Source of the DNA: Diaporthe sp. PMI_573 | Lineage: Eukaryota > Ascomycota > Sordariomycetes > Diaporthales > Diaporthaceae | NCBI GenBank assembly: GCA_021399435.1 | Contig: JAJTUP010000073.1 | Coordinates: 186,001-250,000 of the forward strand | Direction: 5' to 3' | Length of the DNA stretch: 64,000 bases | Shown here: positions 53,661-63,888 of the stretch, piece after piece | Layout: the number at the start of each line of letters is the position of its first letter | Numbering within the stretch: the first letter of the stretch is position 1 | Position numbers and translations under genes: made by a program | Notes under the pieces: generated by a model | What the model was told of the DNA's origin: nothing | Databases searched by the model: none | What the model saw: the letters and a program-made list of their open reading frames with translations, nothing else

Positions 53661-55668
53661 CTATAATTGGCTATTATTCCGCAGGCAGTTTTGTTGTAGT
53701 TCTTGGATCCTCCGAGAACGCCTCGGTGCTTTGAAACTTTTAACGTTTTCGTTATCCTTCTCCGCTCGTATCACTCTAGGCTCTGCCTGGCCTGCCAGCT
53801 TCCAAGTCTGCCGCAGGTACGCATTGATATTCGCCTTGAAGTGAGGGAGACACTCAGTGACAGAAAACCATGTTGGCTTATCTGGATCTTTTGTTTTGCC
53901 AAAACTTCCTAGGAAGCCCGCCCATTTGTAAGTGCATGATGCTAAAACCATATAGCACGCTCCTTCTGGAACTGCGCCCTTCTCAAGCTTCTTTAGCTCC
54001 TCTCGCTTGCCTGTCTGTAAGTTAGGTATATCCTGTGGATCCATAGGTATGGATCTGTTTGAAAACGCATAGTATCTTCTTGGGCGGCCATTTTCCCGCG
54101 GAATCGGATCGAGTGAGATCATTGTGTGCCCCTTAATGCGCATTTTCCCCTCGATCCGTGCTTCCGCATCTTGGAGTGACTCCGGGTCTCGAATTGTAAC
54201 TCGGAAATAGCCGTTCCTCCTTGTGTAAAATCTTTTTACATCAACTCTCACAGTCTCATTGTATTCCTCGTCGTCAGCCTTATTGAACAGTTTCGTGTTC
54301 CCGTTTGTGTCATTGATATTTTGGCTGGGAACCCTGTGCTCACTCCCGCTTCTCCCACATACTGCCTTCTTAGCACGCGCTTCTACATTATCCACAACTG
54401 TATTAGATTGTGTTACACCGGTGAAACCTTCACTTCGACGAGGCTCTTTACTATTCTCCCTCGCATTGCTGGGCGCATCTTGGTTATAGCCTCTTTCCAG
54501 TTGACTTGATATTGCGGTTTTCACGTGGACTGTGGGATCCGCCCATCCGACGTGCTCTGCTGGTGGACTTACCCCACTCATCATTACATCATCATCCCCA
54601 TCCCAACGACCTCGCTCTTGCTCCAGTATTGTTTCTGAGATATCGTCTGAATCAGGCTCACTCACATGGTGCTGCAAGGTTGAGTCGTCTTGAGACTCTT
54701 GCTGTTGTAGGCCTGTGGCCTTGGCTTTCATCGATACGCCATTTGTATTGTCACGGCTGATCTTTCTTTTCTTTGGTCTTTGAATGCCTGCGTTTCTGGG
54801 CGCGTCGTCTCTGATTCCATTCGATGCCCTGCGTTTCAAATGTAGCCTAGGCGGGTCGATCTGGTTAGACTGATAATCGACATCTAATGGTGTTTTGTCC
54901 ACACCGTCATGGCTAGTCTTTCTTCTCTTGGTCTCGTGTCTGGCCTCGCCTCTTGGTGTGCCGTCATTGCCTCCTCGTGTTGTCTTACGTTTTAAGGATC
55001 GCTTGAGATCGTCGACTGATTCATTTTTATCCTTTAAATAATATGGTTTGTTATCTGGCTTGTCCTGCTCAATCTTTCTTCTTTTTACTTTGTGACTCGG
55101 TGCATTATCTACACTTTCATTTGTTGCCCTCCGTTTCGAATTTCCCTTGTGTGGGTGGACTGGTTTTGTTTCTTGCCGTGTTATACTCGTTTGAGACCGA
55201 TCCTTCGACGGTACTTGGTCTCCGATGGTACGCACTACTTGCGGTGTCGATTGCACTTTGGAAGGATTTTTTTTGCACCTGATCATGACCTGGAATTGTA
55301 AAAGTATTCTTGTGATCTGATGCGTGGGTATTTGCTGGAAGGGAATGCTCGGAAGGTTGTGGTATATTCTCTTTTAGGATCTTGTGTAGCTTCTGCTCTT
55401 CCAAAATGCTAAGCAGCTCGCTCTTTCTGGTCTTTGAGTTGAATGGAATATTTTTCTCCCTGAGAATTGTTTTGATATCATGGACTGTAAGTTCTTCACG
55501 GGACTTGGTCGTTAGGATGCCTTCGGCCTCTGCTGTCGATTGGGATCGAGGCTGAACACCCCGAAGCTTTTGTGCTCGTGTCTTCCCCGGAGCCAGCAAC
55601 GTGGGGTCTTCATCACCAGCCTTGACCACTTCCTTGTCCGCGGAGCTCCGGCCTGCTTCTTGACTCAT
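53661..55668 (-). CDS. SAP-domain nuclear protein, one homopolymer frameshift
   Basis: Two minus-strand frames belong together: 55668 to about 55270 (MSQEAGRSSADKEVV onwards) and about 55270 to 53661. They are offset by one base in a run of eight A (plus-strand T at 55267-55274); with seven A the product would be 668 aa. A SAP DNA-binding motif is at about residues 58-93 (ELTVHDIKTILREKNIPFN). The middle has three degenerate basic repeats with KRRK-type words (KVKRRKIEQD, TKRRKTSHD, KKRKISRD), likely nuclear signals. The C-terminal 200 residues look folded (RRNGYFRVTIRDPESLQDAE, then YKWAGFLGSFGKTKDPDKPT). Function unknown; chromatin or DNA binding inferred from SAP. Confidence 0.65.
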
Positions 55669-56224
55669 GTTTCATTATACATCTTAATACACGGGAGGGA
55701 GAGCGGGCTGAGCACGACTGCTTACATATTTATATCCAGTCTGGAGGCTTTCGTCTTGAACTAGGAATACGAAAGCTGAACATTAAATAGCTGCAAAGGT
55801 CTCCTTCCTTAAACCTAGTACTCAAATATTTAAAAGAGGCAGGTGAAATCTGAAACCCAAGGATCAATAACTACGGTAGTACTTCTATCCGGCTGCGTTG
55901 CAATCCAAGTACTTTAAAGTGAATTCATAGTCAAACAGTCAGGTGAGGTTTTATTTCTCTCCTTGCATGTCAAGATGGTGCATTAAAGTATCGAGTTATA
56001 TTTATAGTCTGAACTGGATTAAGAAAGAAGCAAATGGCGAAAGAAAATACGTGCCAGAGAGGTCATGTCTCGGCGCTTATCCAGACGTCCCAAGAGCTGG
56101 TTCTTCAGGCTTCCATCTGGTTCCATTCGTAATTTAAGTCTCGTTCGCAAAGACAGGGACTTCGCAGTCAAAATTGTTTAACCCCGCAATCGGACTCATG
56201 TTGTAATGCATATGAACGAAGATT
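55669..56224. other. Intergenic upstream of the SAP gene
   Basis: No gene. This includes the presumed SAP gene promoter and AT-rich sequence. Confidence 0.4.
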
Positions 56225-56290
56225 ATATGGTCGTCACCACAGCGGATAGCTTTCATAGAACAGACTCTTCAAGTTGTCAATCTAGGTACT
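56225..56290 (+). repeat. Fragment of the copia LTR family
   Basis: About 66 bp (ATGGTCGTCACCACAGCGGA to GTCAATCTAGGTA) closely match part of the solo LTR at 32441-32869, including GATAGCTTTCATAGAACAGA. Confidence 0.8.
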
Positions 56291-56334
56291 CTTTTGGCAG
56301 GTACACTTTTGCCCCGTTACCTTAATGTATCGAT

Positions 56335-56625
56335 CGGCTCTTTCCTGCAAATAAGGCCCACAGATTTACCACTTCCAAGGAAATCTGGGCCCGTTTTGTG
56401 TTTCTGGAAGGGGTACACTACATCGCCTCCTCGTCGAACACCAAATCCGACGACGAAGACAACCTAATATACACCCCTACACCTCAACGAGAGGTAGATA
56501 CAATGAATTTGATGGAAAATCATTTAGGTGTTCCACGAATACTTATTTCTCATTCTAGGGAAAAGCTTGTGGTCGCCAAGCGTCCAAACATATGGTGGAG
56601 GCTTCTGAATATCTTTAGTGGTTGA
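56335..56625 (+). pseudogene. Copia gag-like remnant
   Basis: A short plus frame following the LTR fragment reads FTTSKEIWARFVFLEGVHYI and SSNTKSDDEDNLIYTPTPQR. A KEIW-type motif is common in copia gag. Too short to be sure. Confidence 0.4.
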
Positions 56626-56979
56626 CGAGAAATGTGTAAGTAAATGATGTGGAATTATGCGGGTGGTGGATAGATCTGGCGGTCCGAGGGCCCCGGCTTT
56701 GAGGGTATAACAGAAGTCGAGAAGAACAGATCCAATAGAAGCCCATTGCGAGGACCAGATGTATAGGCACAGTGGTTCAAGATGTGGGATATCGCTTTTT
56801 CCAGGTAAGGAAAGGCTGAGCTCTGTGTTGCTGGCAAGTTACATAGAGGAAATACCCGTTGCTATGCAGCCTGTGGACCCGCAAGAAATCTACTGTATAC
56901 GACTCCAAAAACCTGCCAGATCCCTTTTCAGAGGCCTACGGGTCATACTGATTGAGTGATTCACCCTAACCGTGTATTA

Positions 56980-57413
56980 AGCCGGCTAACCGTTGGAATA
57001 TGGATGAAGCGGGTATAATGGTGGGCCAAGGGCAGAATGGCCTAGTCCTAGGAAGCGCTACAACACGTACAGCGTTTAGAAAAGACTCTGGGATTAGAGT
57101 ATGGACTTCTTTTCTAGAGTGTATCTCAGCAACTGGCCAGTCGCTATATCCATTGGTTATCATTAAGGGGAAAACGGTCAAACAGCAGTGGTTTCCAACA
57201 GGTTTGGGTCTATACAAAGGCTGGAAGTTTACAGCAACAGCAAATGCATGGACTAATAACGAAGTGGCTATTGAATGGCTCCAAAAAGTCTTCATCCCTA
57301 ATACCCAGCCTACAGATCACAACAGCGCAACTACTAGACTAGAGAGCCACCTTTCTTTGCAGTTTACGGATACGAACCCCAAGCATACTACGAGACTCGT
57401 CTCTCTAGGGTAG
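56980..57413 (+). pseudogene. pogo/Fot1-type DDE transposase fragment
   Basis: The plus frame reads NRWNMDEAGIMVGQGQNGLV then WTSFLECISATGQSLYPLVI and GKTVKQQWFPTG. The Asp in NMDEAG is the first catalytic residue of the pogo/Tigger DDE superfamily. The NAWTNNEVAIEWLQKVF segment follows; the second Asp region (normally a DGHGSH-type motif) is out of frame after about 57320. The helix-turn-helix N terminus and the rest of the core are missing. Confidence 0.82.
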
Positions 57414-57708
57414 GCGGCTACGACGAAATATCGTACGTGGTAGACATGGGACTGTGTGAAGGGGAGAATGAGACGATGGGCTTATGTATAATCATGGATG
57501 GATAGCGAGAAAGATGCAAAACCTCACATTAGCAAACATGGTCTCCGTGGTCAAGTCTAGGTCTCCTTCCAGGAGAGCAATGTCACCGAAGCACTTCCAG
57601 CCAGCCTCAACCTCCTTAGTCGCTGCCTGCTGTTTACACCTTGAGGAACGGCGATGTTAAGCTTCTAGGGTATCCAACCTATTATATAGTATCTCGGCTC
57701 CTCCCCCC
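57414..57708. other. No gene seen
   Basis: Short intergenic stretch before the 3' end of the kinase-like gene. Confidence 0.4.
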
Positions 57709-60210
57709 TCAGACATAAGCAGAGTGTGTCGACCCAAACACAGCCTGCAACATCGCAAGGTCCTTTCGACGTCCTTGCTCTGATCGTCCTCGGTCACCTG
57801 CCGGTCCTGTCACCTTCGTATCCTGCAACGCACCTGACCTCGATTTCCGTTTGTTTGGTACTAACGGTGCTAACGCACACCGTGGTTTGTCGAGCAGCAC
57901 AGCTCGCTCAAAGTCGATCAACAAGACATTGTCAGTTCGTGGATCATATAAAATGTTGGCCGCTCGTATATCCTTGTGGATCACGCCTCTTCGATGTAGA
58001 GCGGTCAATGATGTCCGTGTCTTGGCCTCAAGTTGCCTGATCCCGTTATTACCAAGCTGGACTTTGTCCACGCAGTGTCCGCCCCATGACATGAATGCCA
58101 TGTATACCACATACACCCGGTGTGCATAATAGTACGTTTTGTGCATCGACCTGAGATCAATTTCCCCCAAGAAAACTGGAACGTTCTCACCCTGGCATGA
58201 CCTGCACCGTTTGTACGCTGTAGCTTCGTGTTGAAGGTCTGGGATGAAAGCCCGTACCGTGCCTTTGCTGACGAAAGTGTAGCCATACTTCAGCAAGGTC
58301 ACCTGGAAAAGCACCCCGCGCGCTCCACCTATCCCCAGCGGGACAATTCCGTCGTCAAGGGAGTAGACCAGTTGTTCTCTGAGATGTTCAAGCCATTCCT
58401 GGTAGGATATTGGATGGAGGATGCGACCATTGGGGCCACGGTTTTCGCCGGCAGTCGCTTTATGGAGGTCTGCATTCGGGCACTTCAGGTCCAGATAACC
58501 GCCTTTCTTGAGACGGAGAAGACATTGTTGCGTACAGTACTGTCGACCTTGGCCTTGACCACTTTCTCCGCCGCTTGACTGAAGCCGAAGCGCTATCCGT
58601 TCACTCCGTCGCGATCCCAGTCTGGCACTAGGCGCGCTCGGCGTGGGCGTATCCGGCGGTCCTGGCGCTGACTCGTCGTCCGATGGCTCGTGCCTGTCAT
58701 CCCGCCGTAGCATACTGTCGCCAACCTCGGCTGCAACGGCCCGCCTGGTTCGCTTTCGGGGAACGGATGGTGTCCGATCAACGTCTTTGTAGGTAGTAGG
58801 GCGGTACTCAGATGAGTCGTCCGGCGACACCGTTCGCTCATCTCTGGGGATGGAGCGTAACGTGCTTTCGAAATCTACAGTCCATGTCTTCAGCCCCTTC
58901 ATGGCCTTGCCGCGTTCCTCCTGGCCATGTCCACGGCGTTCGCCAGGCGAACCCAGTGCCATGAGCGTGAAGGCTAGATACTGGGCGACTGCCGTGCAGA
59001 GGTGAGCGTTTTCCGGATGTGCCAGAACCTCCGGGACAGGCTCAGCAAGGTGATATTGAAGTCTTTGGGGATAGTCCCAGTCAATCTTGAAGAATATAAA
59101 GGCTTCGCCGGTGGTCAAAACCCCATGCTCGAGGCCGCTTTCGATCATGTAGTGGTACGTCTGCGTTACGGCGGCCGCTGTCAGCCTTTCCGCGTTGTAT
59201 TGGAATCGCGCTTTGGTATCCGTTGATATCGGGATCGTCTTTCGGTTGACCACCTCGTTGTAGATGTTCATAGGGCGAAGGCCGGCGCGAAGTAGCGGAA
59301 GGGACAGCTTGTGGGGTGCCTTGTACTCTTCGACGTGTAGCATGCGGCGCCACTCCGGTAGATCATCGTCGGATCGATATATGCAAATCTGATCGGGCCG
59401 TAGTAGGCCTAGGTCTCGTCGGTGGTCGGGCGTCCGTGGTAGCGCTGGCGGTCCCTCTCTCTCGACGATCTCCTCAGCCACGTCGCTGATCGCGTGAGGA
59501 TGGTTCTCGAAGACGATGCCGTTGCCAAGGTCAAAGACACTCCTGACATCCTCGACCAGCTTGAGCTCCTCTACGACGGCTCGGACTGGATCCTCGACGG
59601 TCTCGTGCAGGAACCTTTCCAGCATCTTTTCATCTGCTATCGGCCGGCGGGCAATCCTTTCCCCTAAACCAATGAGAAAAGCTCGATTCTCGAAGAGGCG
59701 TCGCTCGGTGGGAAATGTGGCGAAGAGGGCTCCGAAAACATCTTTCTGTTCGTCAAGGAAGTCGGCCCACGGTGCCAGCTCGTTGGGGCACCATTTATCG
59801 CGCGGGTTGGTGATGGAGCCCTTTGAGGTTAGATTGGGGTTCGTTTCGACAGTCAGTTTTGCGTATGTGAGGACGTGCGAGTCTCCCAAGTATTCTACGA
59901 GCGTCAACCGTTGTGTCTCTCTCTCCGACGCTTCAGCACGCTGTCGCTCTTCCTCGGCGCGTTGTCGCTCTTCTTCGATCCGCTGCTCTGCTTGCTCTTG
60001 CTGCTTTTCGGCGCGTTGTCGCTCTTCCTCGGCGCGTTGTCGCTCTTCCTCGGCGCGTTGTCGCTCTTCTTCGATCCGCTGCTCTGCTTGCTCTTGCTGC
60101 TTTTCGGCGCGTTGTCGCTCTTCTTCGATCTGCTGCTCTGCTTCTTGTTGCCGTTCGTGCGCAAGTTTCAACTGCCTTTCGAGCTCTTCGATTCTTCCGG
60201 GAGCGTCCAT
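57709..60210 (-). CDS. Coiled-coil protein with a kinase-like C-terminal domain
   Basis: An intact 833-aa single-exon frame, GC-rich compared with its surroundings. Residues about 5-100 form a coiled coil built from heptads of the type AEEERQR. The middle (about 110-420) is an unnamed folded region (LRPDQICIYRSDDDLPEWRR, then FIFFKIDWDYPQRLQYHLAE). A Ser/Arg-rich linker follows (about 455-560). The C terminus carries the kinase-like catalytic loop HRRGVIHKDIRAANILYD (His745, Asp747, Asn752) and the metal motif DFE (Asp766). A Gly-rich GIGGARGVLFQVTLL stretch stands where the nucleotide loop should be. Probably a divergent fungal protein kinase-like ATPase; substrate unknown. Confidence 0.78.
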   Translation of the reverse strand: MDAPGRIEELERQLKLAHERQQEAEQQIEEERQRAEKQQEQAEQRIEEERQRAEEERQRAEEERQRAEKQQEQAEQRIEEERQRAEEERQRAEASERETQRLTLVEYLGDSHVLTYAKLTVETNPNLTSKGSITNPRDKWCPNELAPWADFLDEQKDVFGALFATFPTERRLFENRAFLIGLGERIARRPIADEKMLERFLHETVEDPVRAVVEELKLVEDVRSVFDLGNGIVFENHPHAISDVAEEIVEREGPPALPRTPDHRRDLGLLRPDQICIYRSDDDLPEWRRMLHVEEYKAPHKLSLPLLRAGLRPMNIYNEVVNRKTIPISTDTKARFQYNAERLTAAAVTQTYHYMIESGLEHGVLTTGEAFIFFKIDWDYPQRLQYHLAEPVPEVLAHPENAHLCTAVAQYLAFTLMALGSPGERRGHGQEERGKAMKGLKTWTVDFESTLRSIPRDERTVSPDDSSEYRPTTYKDVDRTPSVPRKRTRRAVAAEVGDSMLRRDDRHEPSDDESAPGPPDTPTPSAPSARLGSRRSERIALRLQSSGGESGQGQGRQYCTQQCLLRLKKGGYLDLKCPNADLHKATAGENRGPNGRILHPISYQEWLEHLREQLVYSLDDGIVPLGIGGARGVLFQVTLLKYGYTFVSKGTVRAFIPDLQHEATAYKRCRSCQGENVPVFLGEIDLRSMHKTYYYAHRVYVVYMAFMSWGGHCVDKVQLGNNGIRQLEAKTRTSLTALHRRGVIHKDIRAANILYDPRTDNVLLIDFERAVLLDKPRCALAPLVPNKRKSRSGALQDTKVTGPAGDRGRSEQGRRKDLAMLQAVFGSTHSAYV
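59925..60150 (-). repeat. Minisatellite encoding the heptad coiled coil
   Basis: Units of 21 bp with core CGTTGTCGCTCTTCCTCGGCG are repeated, and a larger block, from CTTCGATCCGCTGCTCTGC to GCGTTGTCGCTC, is present twice. All units stay in frame, so length changes would keep the protein intact. Confidence 0.85.
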
Positions 60211-60606
60211 CCTGAGTTCTGCGTGCTATTTCAATTAAGTGGCTTTTGTGTACAGGAACGAGTCACTTGGTATGACGAAGCCGCGGCCCTTGCCCCGTCT
60301 GGGTGTGTTGCCGGGGTTACAGCGCGGAATGACGGATAAATTTCGGTCCATCGCTTTGTCAGCAACACCCGCTGTGGGGCTTCCACTGTGTTCCAGCGCG
60401 TTGCCTCGGCAAGAGAGCAGACGGATCGCCAATCAGTGTGGCATTTTCAAATCTATATCATGGCAGGGTTGGAGCTCAACCATGGTTAGGGAGGTTCCCC
60501 TATATGAAGGGTCGCATACCGCGCCTCGATCAGGGATATTTCAAGTGGGAATGGTATCGTTCTACTTTGAAACAGTGCTGCTATCAAAGAATTAATGAGG
60601 TTCCTA
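60211..60606. other. Upstream region of the kinase-like gene
   Basis: No supported gene; a plus frame at 60239-60595 lacks any motif. Confidence 0.35.
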
Positions 60607-60755
60607 CAGGGTGGTCATCAATTCAACTCAATCGCCCCTCCGGTGGATAAAAGATCACTATGTGCACCGTGCGAGCGTGCGCGTGCCATAAAACAGACCG
60701 TGCCACCCCTGTTTCAACTCAATCGACGCCCCAGATTGAATTGATGACCACCCTG
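60607..60755. repeat. MITE-like element with 20-bp terminal inverted repeats
   Basis: 149 bp bounded by CAGGGTGGTCATCAATTCAA and its exact complement. Inside, CAACTCAATCG occurs twice in direct orientation. No coding capacity. Target duplication not evident (a TA precedes the left end but not the right). The terminal sequence style suits Tc1/mariner or pogo elements. Confidence 0.75.
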
Positions 60756-61723
60756 CCACACCACCACATAAAGTAAAGCTATTTAGACAGCCACAAATCA
60801 ATCAGTTCCGATGCTGCATATTACCTCAGCCTCGGATGCCTCCTCACCATCTTCCTCACCCTCGTTGGTCTACCCCGACAGAAACAACAACGCTGCCAAC
60901 AAGAAGGGAGGGGCGGGGCAGACAGCTATCGAGCCTTCCGCTTCTTGGCAATCGAAGCAAAAATTGTAGTACCAGCATTGACGAGAGGGTATTCAGACTC
61001 TCGTCTGACACTCTTCCGTGCTTCTCTGCGACCTCCGACCCTGTCAGATTGGTGCCAACTTTTATTGATTCTTTTGCCCTGGGTGGGTGCTGGGGGTGGC
61101 TGAAGTTGGTAGAGTTGGTAAAACTGTCCGGGCATGTGTCCTGTCCGGCTGACTGTCCAACCACGTTACTCAAAGACACAACAATAACCATACAACAGGA
61201 AAAGCAAGGAGATCAAAAACACCAAGGAGACCAGGGAGATACAGATACTACAGACCACTTTCTCAGATGCTCGCTGAGCTTCGCGGCTGCCCATTCTTGC
61301 AGCTGATCACCGTTTTGGAGACACCAAATTGCAACACTGCAGGTAGCGCGTGCGTCCTCCAAACAATCGTGTATGCCATGCCCTGAACGAATAGTGTATT
61401 AAGGGTTAATTGCCATGCCAGCCGAGTTGCAGCCTTCGGCTGATTGCACCGCTTGTACCACTTGCACCATTTGCACCACCGCTGTAAACTGCAAGGGGTG
61501 ATGTAGAATTTTTAAGGCATCCCCAGGGCCAAGCGCATGATTTCCGCTATATCGCCGTGGCTCCTATTGAGGCTCCTCGAATCCGGACCTCTGGAAAGTC
61601 TAAGACCCTTTCCGGCAGCAGATTCTGTCCGGCTTTTGTGGATGGAGTCCGGAATTGGTTTGCCCATCTATGCTTCGGATAAGCCGATGACTTTATTTCG
61701 TGCCAAAAAAGGGCGTAAAAGTA
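60756..61723. other. Intergenic, no supported gene
   Basis: About 970 bp. Overlapping frames at 60836-61306 have no motif. A CACTTGCACCATTTGCACCA-like triplet repeat occurs at 61455-61485. Confidence 0.35.
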
Positions 61724-62065
61724 CTAACTAACCTTGCAAAAATCGCAGCTACACGGCATGCTTCCGTTTCCATGATGGTCACATCCGAATCGCTGGTCTC
61801 CCTCCGTTCCGCAACAGGTCCACCGGAAACCCTGTGGCCAGTACTCGTACATCTTCTCCTCGTTGGAATTGAATTCCTTCTCGAATTTTTCTTTCAGTTC
61901 GTCGGATTCGGAAGCCAGGCAATTGCCCCATCCCATGCGGTCCCCACCAGTCGTCGATGCCCAGGTGATCAGTTCCAGTTTTCCTTCGTGCGAGTAGCCA
62001 TCCTCGCATCTGCGGTAACGGTCGTACCATTGGCTCGGCGTGGGTATATTGGTGGTCGATGACAT
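61724..62065 (-). CDS. Small Cys-rich fungal protein
   Basis: A 113-aa frame from the ATG at 62065 (MSSTTNIPTPSQWYDRY). The N-terminal half is charged; the C terminus has a compact Cys/His cluster, FRWTCCGTEGDQRFGCDHHG then SMPCSCDFCKVS. The CCG, GCDHH and CxCxxC spacing suggests a small zinc-binding domain that I have seen in uncharacterised fungal proteins, but I cannot name it. The longer upstream extension of the frame (to 62176) has poor composition, so I chose the internal ATG. Orientation is away from the next gene. Confidence 0.65.
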   Translation of the reverse strand: MSSTTNIPTPSQWYDRYRRCEDGYSHEGKLELITWASTTGGDRMGWGNCLASESDELKEKFEKEFNSNEEKMYEYWPQGFRWTCCGTEGDQRFGCDHHGNGSMPCSCDFCKVS

Positions 62066-62815
62066 TGTTAGGTGATGTCTGGACTTGCCGTTTCTGTTCC
62101 AGCACGTATTTGGAATGAAGACAGGAACAAAAGAGCAGAGAAAGGGAGGTGGCGCGGTTATGTGGGACAGGAGCACGACAAGAGAACGGCGCCAAACCCG
62201 ATCTGGGGTAGTGCGTTGAGTGCCAGAGTGTCAGACAATTGGGCCATGGGTCCATCGTTGGCACCAGTCAACTGATGAGAATTATCTTAAAGAACCCTGC
62301 TAGGTGCACGTCAATGCGTTGGTTCCTTATACATAAAGGGGGGCCTGATTTGTGGTGCAGAATCCTTGTAGGGAGGCTGTTGGCGATGCCTGATACAGCC
62401 TGTGTTTGAGCTTTGACCTCAACGTGGGTTCAAAACACACGCATGCAAAGTGGTCAACCTGTTCTTGCATTCGAATTCCGTACGCAACCATGCGGTACTT
62501 GAGGGCATGGACTCTAAATTGCGGTGTTGTGGCGCTCCGTCGCTCCATGGATATCCCTATCGATATGTGCTGCCCGTCGATGATTCGCTTCCGAGTAACG
62601 CGGCGGTCTGTGGCCGTCGGCTTACTTCATGCTGTGAGGGGAAACTCCAATAGGCGTGAAAGAGCTGTCTCAAATGTTGTGCGCCACGTCGCCAGCATCA
62701 CGGTCTTTCGAGCGGGGTATTTATTTAGGCGCCCGTGCCCGCCCAACGAAGCCCTGTGTTCCCATGAACTCTCTGTCTTTCTGCCATTGCTGAGTGTCCT
62801 CCTCAACGCTACAAT
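62066..62815. other. Intergenic between two divergent small genes
   Basis: No supported gene; the promoters of both neighbours probably lie here. Confidence 0.4.
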
Positions 62816-63167
62816 ATGCCTTACTCGTACAAGAGCTCAGGGTCCAATAGCCAAGTATGATATAGCCTCCGCGTCTGATAGCCGTTGCTATCACTCAACT
62901 CACTGACGTCGTCACAGGGCAATCACTACTGCGCCCGGGACTACGGCAGCGGCGCCTCTAACCCGAACTCCTACCACTACTCCAATTCGTACGCTGGTAT
63001 CCGTCGCCGGCTCGTCTTAAAAGCAGGCCCGTTAACTCCTCTGCAGCGACGGTTCATACTACTACTCCAACCCCAATGGTAGCACGTACTACAACAACGG
63101 CCATGGGATTTCGACGTATACTCCTCCAAGTGGCAGCAGCAGCGGGAGCAATGACGCAAGCAAGTAG
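62816..63167 (+). CDS. Small Gly/Ser/Tyr-rich protein, three exons
   Basis: Exons 62816-62854, 62918-62988 and 63047-63167 join in phase across introns of 63 and 58 bp (GTATGA to CACAG, and GTACGC to CTGCAG with a GTTAAC branch site). The 76-aa product reads MPYSYKSSGSNSQ, then GNHYCARDYGSG, then GSYYYSNPNGSTYYNNG and ends SNDASK. It is low in hydrophobic residues with a single Cys and no signal peptide. It resembles a common short fungal protein family of unknown function with the NHYC-RDYG core. Complete and undamaged. It was recognised only through splicing, since no exon is long enough to stand out. Confidence 0.75.
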
Positions 63168-63363
63168 AGGGTCACTCAAGCAGAGTGCGTAATCAACCAA
63201 TTCAACTCAACTGGTACCTCCTCGCAGTTGGATTGACATCCGGCCAAGTATATTTCAGTTGGATTGAAGTTGGACGAGGCTGCTCTCAGTTGGATTGCAG
63301 TTGGTTGTTTCGTACCAACGGATATCTCCGATCTTCACGTCTTAACGCCGATCCCACTCATCA

Positions 63364-63888
63364 CTACCATGAGGGTAGGACAATACCCTCCCTGCTCCAT
63401 GACCGCATACTCTGCGCCATCCCAATAGTGTGTCGATCAAGACGAGTTCGTAAAGGTGATACCATCTTTCCCGCGCTACTGAACGACCTCTCAGTCTCTG
63501 CTGACATTGTAGGGATAGACAGCAAGTCAGAGGCCATTCGAGAGAGGTTCGGATACTCCATTTCGTGCTCCTTCCACCAAGAAAGAGGGCTGAATTGGTA
63601 TTTGTCGTCGGCGGGGAAGATGCGCGCGAGACGGGACGGGTCGAGGAGTTTACCGGCACCCACTAGCATCGCCGCCACCGAGGAGACCTGTGCGGTACCC
63701 TCCGGGGTGAGTTCGATATCTGTAGTGCCCGTGTAGCGGCCCGACTTGGCCCACTCCGTCTCGCCTGTTGAAAAAAAGGTTGTTATCGAGAAGCGCCGTT
63801 ATTAGAGTCTGCTCAAGCCTGGTGAGACGTAGAACTTACCATGCCGCACAAGAAGGACACGGGGCGTCAGGGCGTCTTGGTCGGACAT
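63364..63888 (-). pseudogene. Histidine phosphatase (phosphoglycerate mutase-like) N terminus fused to a hAT tail
   Basis: Exon 1 (63888-63840) and exon 2 (63764-63364) join across a 75-bp GTAAGT intron. The first 65 or so residues read LTPRVLLVRHGETEWAKSGR, then YTGTTDIELTPEGTAQ and a helix to LLDPSRLARIF: the RHGE phosphohistidine motif and substrate loop of the histidine phosphatase superfamily. The sequence then changes without a stop into a hAT C terminus (WWKEHEMEYPNLSRMASDLL, then SAETERSFSSAGKMVSP). The joined frame would give 149 aa. All later catalytic residues of the phosphatase are missing, so it should be inactive as an enzyme. Confidence 0.8.

Noticed and set aside
63185..63736. 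183-codon plus-strand ORF
   Set aside because: It is the complement of the phosphatase-hAT coding region and has no motif.
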